Assembly (NCBI GenBank): GCA_018970255.1
Contig: JAGWWS010000007.1
Location: 18,037-82,036, forward strand
Reading direction: 5' to 3'
Source of the DNA: Verrucomicrobiota bacterium
Lineage (GTDB): Bacteria; Verrucomicrobiota; Verrucomicrobiia; Chthoniobacterales; Terrimicrobiaceae
Length of the DNA stretch: 64,000 nt
A program made the translations under genes and the position numbers. Positions 53,916 through 61,695 of this stretch are shown piece by piece. Every line of letters begins with the position of its first letter. Positions within the stretch are counted from its first letter, which is position 1. Below the pieces are notes generated by a model, which made no database searches, was not told the DNA's origin, and worked only from the letters and a program-made list of their open reading frames with translations.

Positions 53916-54170
53916 AGCGGGTTTGCATTTTTTTTTGCAAAAATAGAAACGCAGCTGATCGCAGCCTCGCGGTTTTCCGGCCGACCCGTCCTGCCGCGGC
54001 TTTTTTGGTATATGAGCATGTCGGGAAGCCTGCTGTTGCTGAGCTATTTCGTCTTCGGAAAAAACGACTCCGTCGGCATTCTTTCAAATCTCTTCCCCCT
54101 CGCCGTGGCGCTCTACAACCTCTCGCTGGATTTCAAAAGCGGCCAAAAAACCGATTCTGTAAAGGGGTAG
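53916..54170 (+). pseudogene. LAB_N-domain (lipid A synthase N-terminal-like) remnant
   Basis: The frame GFAFFFAKIETQLIAAS...GRPVLPRLFWYMS followed by MSGSLLLLSYFVFGKNDSVG and ILSNLFPLAVALYNLSLDFK matches the LAB_N membrane domain. This family is often found as small proteins beside glycosyltransferases in lipid or glycan loci. No start codon precedes the conserved part. Immediately upstream is a run of nine T's (53928-53936); a one-base shift there would join it to GTG 53912. ATG 54012 would produce only the last 52 residues. I read it as frameshifted or truncated. Confidence 0.6.
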
Positions 54171-54183
54171 ACCAAAAACAACT

Positions 54184-54660
54184 TTGATTCCATCCACTCC
54201 GGCTTCCGATTTCCAACCCTCCGCCCGGGCACGGGTGGCGGCAGGGAGCGTGGTGCAGATCTTGGCGCGGATCGGGGCACTGCTCTGCGGGTTGGTTTTG
54301 ATGGGTTACCTCACCCGCCATCTCGGGCTGGGAGATTACGGGCGCTACGCGCTGGCGATCGTGCTGGTGAATTGGGCGGGGACTTCGATCGCACTGGCGT
54401 CTGGCGGCGCATTGATTCGTTTAGTCGCGGGGCATGCCGAAGGAGAAAAATTCGCAGTCGCGATGCTGCAGCTCGTCGGGTTGGTCAGCGTGGCGGCGGG
54501 GGTGCTGGTTTTTGCAGGTGCTGATTTGGTAGCAGGTGCATTGAACTCCCCAGGCCTTGCGCCGCTGCTTAGGATTTTGGCTTGGGATTTGCCCATCGGC
54601 GCGTTGGCCGGTTTGCATATCGGGATTCTCACGGCGCAGGGGAGTTTTCAGCTCGGGGCG
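54184..54660 (+). pseudogene. Truncated flippase (partial duplicate of 55511-56992)
   Basis: From TTG 54184 the frame encodes the first 150 or so residues of an oligosaccharide flippase (ARVAAGSVVQILARIGALLCGL...GYLTRHLGLGDYGRYALAIVLVNWAGTS). It is closely similar to the intact copy downstream, with 107 identical bases in a row (54373-54479 against 55697-55803). Near 54645 a short stretch present in the intact gene is missing. After about 54660 similarity ends and the frame runs into the toxin-antitoxin genes. It lacks most membrane segments and is unlikely to work. Confidence 0.85.
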
Positions 54661-54712
54661 GCGAAAATTCCCATTCGCCACCAGTCTTTTTGTGAATTAA
54701 CTTTTCGCCACT

Positions 54713-54928
54713 ATGGAACGCATCACCACCAACCCCAATCAATGTGGCGGGCGACCTTGCATTCGCGGGATGCGAATTCGCGTCAAAGATGTCTTGGACA
54801 TGCTGGCGGATGGCGCCACGCCAGAGGAAATCCTTGCGGACTTCCCGGATTTGGAAGCTGAAGACATTCGCGCCAGCATCGCTTACGCCTCGCGATATCT
54901 GGATCACGCTGTGTTGGCCGCGGCTTGA
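54713..54928 (+). CDS. DUF433-family antitoxin
   Basis: A 71-residue protein with the DUF433 pattern RITTNPNQCGGRPCIRGMRIRVKDVLDMLADGATPEEILADFPDLEAEDIRASIAYAS. This family contains a winged-helix-like DNA-binding fold and is typically encoded before a DUF5615 PIN-like toxin. The toxin gene follows after three bases. The module sits between the truncated and intact flippase copies. Confidence 0.88.
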   Translation: MERITTNPNQCGGRPCIRGMRIRVKDVLDMLADGATPEEILADFPDLEAEDIRASIAYASRYLDHAVLAAA

Positions 54929-54931
54929 CCG

Positions 54932-55276
54932 ATGCGCTTTCTGGTGGATGCCCAGCTTCCTCCAGCGCTCGCCCGTTGGTTCGGCGAGCAAGGTCTCTCC
55001 GCCAGTCCTGTTCGAGAGTTGGGGCTCCGTGACTCCGATGACGGCAGCATCATGAATCACGCCATATCTGGAGACTGGACTATGGTCACAAAGGATGAGG
55101 ATTTTGTGGCACGATCGCTTCAACATCCTTCGCCTCCACGAATCGTATGGCTTCGTATCGGCAATTGCACAAACAAGACCCTTTTCCAATGGCTGAGCCC
55201 CATACTTCCTGAAATTCTCCGGCAATTGGAATCCGGGCAAAAACTGGTCGAAGTGCGGAAGAGTTCCTTCCTCTGA
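54932..55276 (+). CDS. DUF5615 PIN-like toxin
   Basis: A 114-residue protein beginning MRFLVDAQLPPALARWFGEQGLSA, the first acidic PIN-like motif (Asp6). It continues with LGLRDSDDGSIMNHAISGDWTMVTKDEDFVAR, which carries the other acidic residues. Members are predicted ribonuclease toxins paired with DUF433 antitoxins. Conserved residues appear intact, so the module may be active. Confidence 0.88.
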   Translation: MRFLVDAQLPPALARWFGEQGLSASPVRELGLRDSDDGSIMNHAISGDWTMVTKDEDFVARSLQHPSPPRIVWLRIGNCTNKTLFQWLSPILPEILRQLESGQKLVEVRKSSFL

Positions 55277-55510
55277 GTTTATCCTGATACCCGCCAGCAC
55301 GCTGGAAATTCTGAAATTGGATGCCTTTGGCGTTCTTGTATCCGGGATCGGTTCGCTATTCCCTGCAGGAAAACATCGAGGTCGTTCCCTTGGAGCAATT
55401 CCTCCTGGAGTGATGCCTTCCTCTCCAACCTGCGCGTCGGTTTGACGGGCGGCAAATCCCCATCGCTTTGCTTGGTTCCTTAGTGCGGCGATGATAGGCA
55501 GGCAGCCGCT
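55277..55510. other. Spacer between toxin gene and intact flippase, with a gene remnant
   Basis: A 30-codon frame at 55321-55413 (MPLAFLYPGSVRYSLQENIE and a tail VVPLEQFLLE) looks like the C-terminal end of a lost protein but matches no family I recognise. No other feature is visible. The 3' part presumably carries the ribosome binding site for the TTG-started flippase. Confidence 0.35.
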
Positions 55511-56992
55511 TTGAATACGATTCGCGCTTCCGATTCCGAACCTTCCGCCCGGGCGCGGGTGGCGGCGGGGAGCGTGGTGCAGATCTTGGCGCGGATCGGT
55601 GCGCTGCTCTGCGGGTTGGCTCTCATGGGCTACCTCACCCGCAACCTCGGGCTGGGCGATTATGGGCGCTACGCGCTGGCGATCGTTCTGGTGAACTGGG
55701 CGGGGACTTCGATCGCACTGGCGTCTGGCGGCGCATTGATTCGTTTAGTCGCGGGGCATGCCGAAGGAGAAAAATTCGCAGTCGCGATGCTGCAGCTCGT
55801 CGGTTTGGTCGGCGTAGCGGCGGGGACGCTGGTTTTCGTGGGGGCGGAGTGGATTGCCGGCGCGATGAATTCGACGGGACTGGCGCCGCTGCTTCAGATT
55901 TTGGCTTGGGATTTGCCCATCGGCGCGTTGGCCGGTTTGCATATCGGGATTCTCACGGCGCAGGGGAAATTTTTGAAAAGCGCTTTTGCGGTTCTGGCCG
56001 GATGGCTGTTTCAGCTCATGGCGGCGGTGGTTTTGGTCGGGGGCGGAATGGCGGTCCAAGGCGCGGCCTGGGCGGTGGTGGCATCGGGGGGCGCTCAACT
56101 CCTGACCGCCCGCTGGATGAGCGGCGTGCCGATGTTTGGCAGTGAGCGCGCAGCATTTTCCGAACTATGGAAAGAATCCCGGCTCATCGGCGCGGCGCAG
56201 GTGGCGCTGAGGATTTGCCAGACGATGGACCTGCCTGCCGTGAAATACTTCCTCGGCTTGCCGGCCGCCGCCGGCCTCTATGCGGGGGCACAGAACATCG
56301 GCTTCGCGGGGTTGATGCTGTTCCTGCCGGTGAACCCGATCGTCCAGCAGTCGCTGGGCAAGTCGCGCCTCAGGGAAAACCACGCCGAAGCCGAACTCGT
56401 TGCCCGCACCTTCCTGCGCGTGGCGCTCATTTACGGCGGCGTGCTGGCGGCCCTGTCCGTTTTTTCCGATGGGATCGCGGCGTTCCTGCTTGGGGCAAAA
56501 TTCCAGGAATCGGGTCCAGTGCTGGCCATTTTGCTCCTCGCGGTGGCCCTCCGCATTCAGGCCCTAGCCGGCCGCACGCTCCTCGCCGCTGCGGGGGAAA
56601 AAGCTTCGATCCTCTGGCCCCTTCTTGGCCTCATTGTTGCAGGCCTCGCCGCCTACGCGTTGGTTATTCCCAAAGCGGGTATCATCGGTGCCGCTGCCGT
56701 TACTTTGCTTCTTTCGCTCGCAACAGCCCTCCTCTCCGTGCGCGACGGTCTGCGGTTGCTCGAGGTCCGCTACCCTTGGCCAACATTTTGCCGCGTCCTG
56801 CTCGCAATGGCCATCACTGCCGGCGCAGCCCTTTGGATTCGCACCCTTGGCTTCCATGTGTTGATCGAGTTGAGCCTCGCCACCGCCCTTTACGGAATCC
56901 TTCTCATCCTCCTCCGAGAAATCCGCCCGGCCCAGCGCCACCTTGGGCTTGTGTTGGAAAGGTTGAGCTTCAAAGCCAAGTCCAAGCCATGA
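55511..56992 (+). CDS. Oligosaccharide flippase (Wzx/MATE-like, polysaccharide biosynthesis family)
   Basis: A 493-residue inner-membrane protein from TTG 55511 with about 12-14 hydrophobic segments. The N-terminal NLGLGDYGRYALAIVLVNWAGTS region and the AGAQNIGFAGLMLFLPVNPIVQQSLGKSRLREN region are those of the polysaccharide export (PST) flippases. It would move the lipid-linked repeat units made by the nearby glycosyltransferases across the membrane. Its first 475 bases are duplicated in the truncated copy upstream. Confidence 0.9.
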   Translation: MNTIRASDSEPSARARVAAGSVVQILARIGALLCGLALMGYLTRNLGLGDYGRYALAIVLVNWAGTSIALASGGALIRLVAGHAEGEKFAVAMLQLVGLVGVAAGTLVFVGAEWIAGAMNSTGLAPLLQILAWDLPIGALAGLHIGILTAQGKFLKSAFAVLAGWLFQLMAAVVLVGGGMAVQGAAWAVVASGGAQLLTARWMSGVPMFGSERAAFSELWKESRLIGAAQVALRICQTMDLPAVKYFLGLPAAAGLYAGAQNIGFAGLMLFLPVNPIVQQSLGKSRLRENHAEAELVARTFLRVALIYGGVLAALSVFSDGIAAFLLGAKFQESGPVLAILLLAVALRIQALAGRTLLAAAGEKASILWPLLGLIVAGLAAYALVIPKAGIIGAAAVTLLLSLATALLSVRDGLRLLEVRYPWPTFCRVLLAMAITAGAALWIRTLGFHVLIELSLATALYGILLILLREIRPAQRHLGLVLERLSFKAKSKP

Positions 56993-57048
56993 TTTTCCTC
57001 TACCGCCAAAGCATCCGCTGATTTGACGGAAATCACAGAGTAGCTACA

Positions 57049-57066
57049 TTTGTGTCATGACAAAAA
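57049..57066. promoter_or_regulatory. Palindrome overlapping the DinJ-type antitoxin start
   Basis: The core TGTCATGACA (57053-57062) is a perfect palindrome containing the ATG at 57057. It is flanked by T's on the left and A's on the right that extend the symmetry with one mismatch. RelB/DinJ antitoxins bind operators of this kind, so autoregulation is likely. Confidence 0.6.
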
Positions 57067-57371
57067 CTGCAATTCTAAGAGCCCGCGTGGAAACCAAAAA
57101 AATCGAAGCTGCGGAAAAAATCTTCTCCAAACTGGGAATTTCCGTGGGGGATGCGATCAACCTTTTCTTGAGTCAGGTGACCATCCAAAAGGGAATCCCC
57201 TTCACGCCGACAACCCGCCCCCATCTCGACTTTAGCAATGCATCGCTCGAAGAAATTGGCCGCCGCTACATTGACCGGATTCCGAATTCTGAAACTTCTG
57301 CGGCGTTGAGGGAAAAGCCGGGGAACCAATTCAAAACCGCCAGCCAAGTTCTCAAGTCGCTCAAGAGTTGA
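57057..57371 (+). CDS. RelB/DinJ-family antitoxin
   Basis: A 104-residue protein. The N-terminal ribbon-helix-helix MTKTAILRARVETKKIEAAEKIFSKLGISVGDAINLFLSQVTIQKGIPF is typical of DinJ. The C-terminal part binds the toxin. The stop overlaps the toxin ATG (TGATG), coupling the two. It is placed between the flippase and a GT87 gene. Confidence 0.88.
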   Translation: MTKTAILRARVETKKIEAAEKIFSKLGISVGDAINLFLSQVTIQKGIPFTPTTRPHLDFSNASLEEIGRRYIDRIPNSETSAALREKPGNQFKTASQVLKSLKS

Positions 57372-57640
57372 TGCGCTTGATCAGCCACACCGGCCAATTT
57401 AAGCGCGATTACAAAAAGCGGTCCCGTGATCCGGGCTTGGATGACCTGCTCACCCTAACGATCGAAAATCTCGCAGCAGGAATTCCGCTTGATGCGAAAT
57501 TTCGCGATCATCCACTCAAAGGCGGATACCAAGGCTGCCGTGAATGCCACCTTCGACCAGACTTGCTGCTGATTTACATCCAAACCGACATGGAATTGAA
57601 ATTGGCGCGCTTGGGCAGCCACAGCGAATTGTTCGCATGA
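57371..57640 (+). CDS. YafQ-family ribonuclease toxin
   Basis: An 89-residue RelE-superfamily toxin that would cleave mRNA on the ribosome. Compared from memory with E. coli YafQ, the residues His50, His63, Asp67, His87 and Phe91 correspond to His47, His60, Asp64, His84 and Phe88 here (HPLKGG, CHLRPD, GSHSELF). YafQ Trp68 is replaced by Leu. ATG 57371 is chosen over TTG 57368 because it sits at the antitoxin stop. The downstream GT87 gene begins at the very next base after the stop. Confidence 0.9.
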   Translation: MRLISHTGQFKRDYKKRSRDPGLDDLLTLTIENLAAGIPLDAKFRDHPLKGGYQGCRECHLRPDLLLIYIQTDMELKLARLGSHSELFA

Positions 57641-58792
57641 ATGCGTTTTGCCATGTTTGAGCCGAGGTCGATTTTTTTGCTCTTTATGGCAATCATACTG
57701 GGACTGGGCGGCTGTGCATACCTCGCCAAAGGCTTCACGGTTGCCTGGAAAGGTGGCGACTCGGACCTTCGCATCCGCGAGCGGGAATGGGGGGATTTTG
57801 AGAAAGGCATTTATCCCAACAAGAGGCTGGAGCAGCCCGTGAAAGCCACAGCCCATTCGGTTTATCCACCATGGGCGCTTCCCAAGTATGCGGTTTTCTT
57901 TGGTGCGGGGGACTTTGTATGGGCCCGGGTGGCGCTCCAAACCCTGAGCATGCTTGGTTTGGGCGTGATGGTTTGGCTGGGTTGGCGGGAGCTCGCCCCT
58001 TACGGATGGCAAGCCGGCTTGCTCGGCGCCGCCATGGCGCCAGCCATTTCCGGAAACTGCAGCGCCATCGCGCTGGGGCAGTTTTCGATCCTCTGCGCCG
58101 GCCTGCTGGCTGCGCAGGTGGTGGCAATGAAAGCCAACCGCCAGTTTTTCGCCGGGATTTGCTGGGCGCTCGCAATGATCAAGCCGCAGATCGCATTGCC
58201 CTTTGCACTTTTGTTTCTGCTCGAGCGGCAATGGCGCGGATTGATCGCAGGCTCAGCATTCTTGGCTATTCTCTCGGTGGGCGCGTTTTGGTGGACGGGC
58301 GTTTCTCCGCTGGACTTTCTTGCCGCCGGCCCGGCACAGGAAAAATTGAAATTTGTCCGCGAGTCGGGGTTCTTCGGAACGACCTGGATCGAATGGCTCA
58401 ATCTCCCTCCGCGGGTGGCCACCGGAATGGCACTCGGCATTCTGGGTGTTTGCGGGATCGTTTTGCTCCCCCGCGACTGGCGCGGCCGAATCAGCCTCCT
58501 CAACGCCGCCGGAATCTGCGCGGCCCTCGGATTCGTTTTGTTTTACCACCGCCAATACGACAACCAGATGCTCTTTCCCCTGATGCTGGCCATCACAGCG
58601 CTCGCGCTCCTCAAAAAAACTTTCTTGGGTGTTTCCTTATCCGCCCTCCTCGCACTGTCATTGTATCTGCCTGCAGGCTGGGTGGCGCGCAGTGAAGCCC
58701 TGTCATTACTGGCTTTTCTGGCTCCCGTGGCGGCGGCAGTTTTTTTATTGGGTCCCCAGGATTCGCTGAAAAAGAAAAATGGCATGACCTGA
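57641..58792 (+). CDS. GT87/DUF2029-family membrane glycosyltransferase
   Basis: A 383-residue polytopic protein with about 9-10 membrane segments, of the GT-C type. Family signatures are YPPWALPKYAVFF, ALGQFSILCAGLLAA, KPQIALPFALLFLLERQWRG and FYHRQYDNQMLFPL. Such enzymes use polyprenyl-phosphate mannose or arabinose on the outer face of the inner membrane. A start at ATG 57653 is also possible. Its last 48 bases overlap the convergent GT2 gene. Confidence 0.85.
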   Translation: MRFAMFEPRSIFLLFMAIILGLGGCAYLAKGFTVAWKGGDSDLRIREREWGDFEKGIYPNKRLEQPVKATAHSVYPPWALPKYAVFFGAGDFVWARVALQTLSMLGLGVMVWLGWRELAPYGWQAGLLGAAMAPAISGNCSAIALGQFSILCAGLLAAQVVAMKANRQFFAGICWALAMIKPQIALPFALLFLLERQWRGLIAGSAFLAILSVGAFWWTGVSPLDFLAAGPAQEKLKFVRESGFFGTTWIEWLNLPPRVATGMALGILGVCGIVLLPRDWRGRISLLNAAGICAALGFVLFYHRQYDNQMLFPLMLAITALALLKKTFLGVSLSALLALSLYLPAGWVARSEALSLLAFLAPVAAAVFLLGPQDSLKKKNGMT

Positions 58793-59743
58793 AACCCATC
58801 CAATCATTGCTGCGAAGTAGTAGAAAAGGTGCAGCGGGATTGCCCGGATGGCGAATGGCCAACCCCCGTGATTGGCGAGGAAGCGGTAGAACCGGCGGTT
58901 CAAGAAAATCGCGGCGGCAAGAAACGCAGCCGGTGCCGCCAGCAGCCAGGGCTGAAGTATGGAAAGGGTCAGAAAAGCCAGCGCCGCGGCGACGAGCAGT
59001 GCACTCCAGCGGGAGCGGGTGTCGATGTTGAGGTCGTTGTCGAGGCGGCCTTCGCGGAGGAGCAGGAGTGTCCACGGGATGGCGCGGCGGGCGATGTCGG
59101 TGACGACGAGGTCGCGCCAGATCCATTGCTTCAGGTGCTTCACCTGCCAAGAGGGGTCGAGCGCAATACGATGGCCGGCGCGGCGGAGTTTGTAGCCGAG
59201 GGCGATGTCCTCGATGCTGGGGACGCGGTAGGTTTCATCGAACCCGCCGACCTGCCGAAAAACCTCCGCATCGCAAATCCCGCAAGCGGCCCAGAAGGAT
59301 TGGGCGTCGCGGTTGGCGTGGAAGTGGGTGAAGTGGTGGAGCAGGTTGCGGTAGCGCGAAACCACACCCGGGGCGGCGGGGGAATCGTCGTAGCATCCAA
59401 ATGCGGCCACGGCGCCGGGGATGGTTCCGAGGGCGGAGACCGCTTTCGCCACATGGTCCCTCCGCGGCACGACATCGGAGTCCAGGAAGAGGAGGAAAAT
59501 TCCCTTCGCGCGGGCTGCACCGGCGTTTCGGGCGGCGGAGACACCCGGGGCGTTTGGGAGGACGATGGTTTCGAATCCACGGCGCTGTGCCGACTTTGCG
59601 ACGGCTTGGTCGTTGCCATCGACCACCACGATGGTTTCGCCCGGGGCGGGGTCGAGGGCGGCAACGGCGTCCAGGCATTTCTCGAGCATTGGACCGTGCC
59701 GGTGGGCGGTGATGATGAGGCTGGTTTCCGGGAGGGGTCCCAT
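58745..59743 (-). CDS. Glycosyltransferase family 2 with C-terminal membrane anchor
   Basis: 332 residues from ATG 59743; the frame upstream is antisense to the Nudix gene and rejected. GT2 motifs: SLIITAHRHGPMLEKCLDAV, VVVDGNDQ, GVSAARNAGAARAKGIFLLFLDSDVV (Asp88-x-Asp90), CDAEVFRQVGGFDE and the ED of VPSIEDIALGYKLRRAG. The last 90 residues carry two to three hydrophobic segments. It is the last polysaccharide-type gene of the locus, on the opposite strand. Confidence 0.9.
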   Translation of the reverse strand: MGPLPETSLIITAHRHGPMLEKCLDAVAALDPAPGETIVVVDGNDQAVAKSAQRRGFETIVLPNAPGVSAARNAGAARAKGIFLLFLDSDVVPRRDHVAKAVSALGTIPGAVAAFGCYDDSPAAPGVVSRYRNLLHHFTHFHANRDAQSFWAACGICDAEVFRQVGGFDETYRVPSIEDIALGYKLRRAGHRIALDPSWQVKHLKQWIWRDLVVTDIARRAIPWTLLLLREGRLDNDLNIDTRSRWSALLVAAALAFLTLSILQPWLLAAPAAFLAAAIFLNRRFYRFLANHGGWPFAIRAIPLHLFYYFAAMIGWVSGHAIFLFQRILGTQ

Positions 59744-59765
59744 CGTTTCGGCGGCGGGTGGCCGG

Positions 59766-60242
59766 TCAGTCCCAGAGGATATGCTTGGAGAGCATGCTGT
59801 CGCCGTCGAAGTGGAACCACGCGCGGAAGCTGCGGCCTTCCATGACCCCTGGGAGCCAATGGGCGTCGTCCGCCCACATTTCGCCGTAGGGGATGGAATC
59901 GACGGGGGTCCAGAGCGGGAGCGCTTCGTCGGTTTCGGCCAACTCGCCGCTGAAGGCATGGGCGACGAAGACTGTGCAGTGAAGGCTGTAGCCGTCGGCA
60001 AATTGGAAATGGAGTTGCCCGCGCTCCTTGACGCCTTCGGGGACAATTCCGACCTCTTCGCTGGTTTCGCGCACGGCGCATTCGGCAGGGGTTTCGCCGG
60101 GTTCGATGCGGCCGCCGGGACCGTTGATTTTTCCCGCGCCGAGGCCGCGCTTTTTGCGGATCAGGAGGACTTCGTTTTCGCGGCGGACGAAGCAGAGGGT
60201 CGCCCGCTCGCGGGGTTCCCAGTTTTCCCAAAACGGGTCCAT
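59766..60242 (-). CDS. Nudix hydrolase, MTH1-like (8-oxo-dGTP diphosphatase type)
   Basis: A 158-residue protein. The Nudix box is complete, GRIEPGETPAECAVRETSEEVGI, preceded by KINGPGG as in MTH1-type enzymes. The C-terminal half has LHFQF, HCTVFVAHAFSGEL and WTPVDSIPYGEMWADDAHWLPG, also MTH1-like. It would hydrolyse oxidised purine nucleotides. It lies seven bases downstream of nuoN on the same strand. Confidence 0.9.
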   Translation of the reverse strand: MDPFWENWEPRERATLCFVRRENEVLLIRKKRGLGAGKINGPGGRIEPGETPAECAVRETSEEVGIVPEGVKERGQLHFQFADGYSLHCTVFVAHAFSGELAETDEALPLWTPVDSIPYGEMWADDAHWLPGVMEGRSFRAWFHFDGDSMLSKHILWD

Positions 60243-60249
60243 CCGCGGG

Positions 60250-61695
60250 TCAGGGGAGGATTGCGATCAGAAGTTGGGGCGCGATGCCGAGGGCGATGAT
60301 CAAGGCGGCGCCGAGGAAGATCGCGAGCTTCGAGAGGGCGCCAACTTCGACGGCTGCGGCGCCATCGGCGGCGGGTTGCCAATACATCGCGCGGACGACT
60401 TTCAGGTAGTAGTAGAACCCGCTCGCCACGGTGATGACACCAATGATGACGAGGAGGTAGAGCCCCTGGTTCATGGCGGCTTCAAAGATGAAGAATTTCC
60501 CGAAGAAGCCGATGGTGAACGGCACCCCCGCGAGCGAGGAGGCGGCGATGAGCATGGCGAACGCCAAGCCGGGGGAGCGGCGGGCGAGGCCGTTGAAGTC
60601 TGAGATGTCGTCGCCGCCGGAGGCTTTCGCAACGGGCACGAGGACGAGGAAGGCGACGAAGGTCATCAGGAGGTAGCCGCAGAGGTAGAACACCACGGCG
60701 CGGCCGGCAAAGGCGTCCCCGATGGCGGCGAGGCCGACGAGGAGGTAGCCGGCGTGGGCGATGCTGGAGTAGCCGAGCAGGCGCTTGAAGTTCGATTGCG
60801 GGAGGGCGGCGAGGTTCCCGAAAATGAGCGTGAGTGCGGCGAGGACGACCAGGACGAGGAGGATTTTTTCCTGGAATGCCACGACCGTGAAGAACGGCTC
60901 CAGCACGCGGATGAGGATGAGGAACCCGGCGGCTTTCGAGGCGACGGCGAGGTAGGCGGTGATGGGGGTGGGTGCGCCCTGGTAGACATCGGGGACCCAG
61001 AATTGGAACGGGACGGCTGCGATCTTGAACCCGAGTGCGATGAGGACGAGGCCGAAGCCAAAGAGGATGGCGGGCTGGCTGGCAGCGGGGACGATGGCGA
61101 GCGCCTGCTGGATGGCGGCGAGGTTGGTCTGGCCGGTCATTCCGAAAATCCAGGTGATGCCGTAAACGAAGAATCCGGTGGAGAGGGCGCCGAGGATGAG
61201 GAATTTCGTGCCCGCCTCGAGGCTCGCGAGGCTGCGGCGCATGTAGGCGACCTGGATGTAGAGGGAGATCGTGACGAGTTCGAGCGCGCAGAAGATCACG
61301 ATGAAGTCGGCGGCCGACGCCATCCACATGAGCCCTGCGCAGGTGAAGACGGGCAGGACAAAAAACTCGCCGGTCCCGGCTTCGGCGGTTTCGCCGGGCA
61401 CGAGGCGGCGCACGACCGGGAGGTAGTCGAGCGCGAGGACGAGCACGAGGATTGTGGAAAGCAGGGCGAAGCGCTTGAAAAAGAGCGAGAGCGGGTCCAC
61501 CACATAGAACCCGGAGGACTGCATGACTGGGTTGTTCGGGTCGATCGCGAAGGTGAGGGCGAAAATGCAGAGGAGGCCGAAGATCGCGCCCTGGCCGAGG
61601 GTCGCCTTGTTCGTCTTGAAGCTGAATGCCTCGGCCATGAGCAGGAAGATGCCCAGGCAAACGACACAGACTTCGAGGGCGACGGGCGGGATCAT
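60250..61695 (-). CDS. nuoN: NADH-quinone oxidoreductase subunit N
   Basis: A 481-residue antiporter-like membrane subunit with about 14 helices. Landmarks are ALELVTISLYIQVAYMRRSLASLEAGTKFLILGALSTGF (conserved Glu and Lys of the proton channel), PFQFWVPDVYQGAPTPITAYLAVASKAAGF (Lys) and NFKRLLGYSSIAHAGYLL. The start overlaps the nuoM stop as ATGA. It is the last gene of the complex I operon here. Confidence 0.96.
   Translation of the reverse strand: MIPPVALEVCVVCLGIFLLMAEAFSFKTNKATLGQGAIFGLLCIFALTFAIDPNNPVMQSSGFYVVDPLSLFFKRFALLSTILVLVLALDYLPVVRRLVPGETAEAGTGEFFVLPVFTCAGLMWMASAADFIVIFCALELVTISLYIQVAYMRRSLASLEAGTKFLILGALSTGFFVYGITWIFGMTGQTNLAAIQQALAIVPAASQPAILFGFGLVLIALGFKIAAVPFQFWVPDVYQGAPTPITAYLAVASKAAGFLILIRVLEPFFTVVAFQEKILLVLVVLAALTLIFGNLAALPQSNFKRLLGYSSIAHAGYLLVGLAAIGDAFAGRAVVFYLCGYLLMTFVAFLVLVPVAKASGGDDISDFNGLARRSPGLAFAMLIAASSLAGVPFTIGFFGKFFIFEAAMNQGLYLLVIIGVITVASGFYYYLKVVRAMYWQPAADGAAAVEVGALSKLAIFLGAALIIALGIAPQLLIAILP

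Noticed and set aside
53771..54187. Forward open frame over the LAB_N region in another phase
   Set aside because: Its product has no family resemblance, whereas the alternative phase clearly reads as LAB_N.
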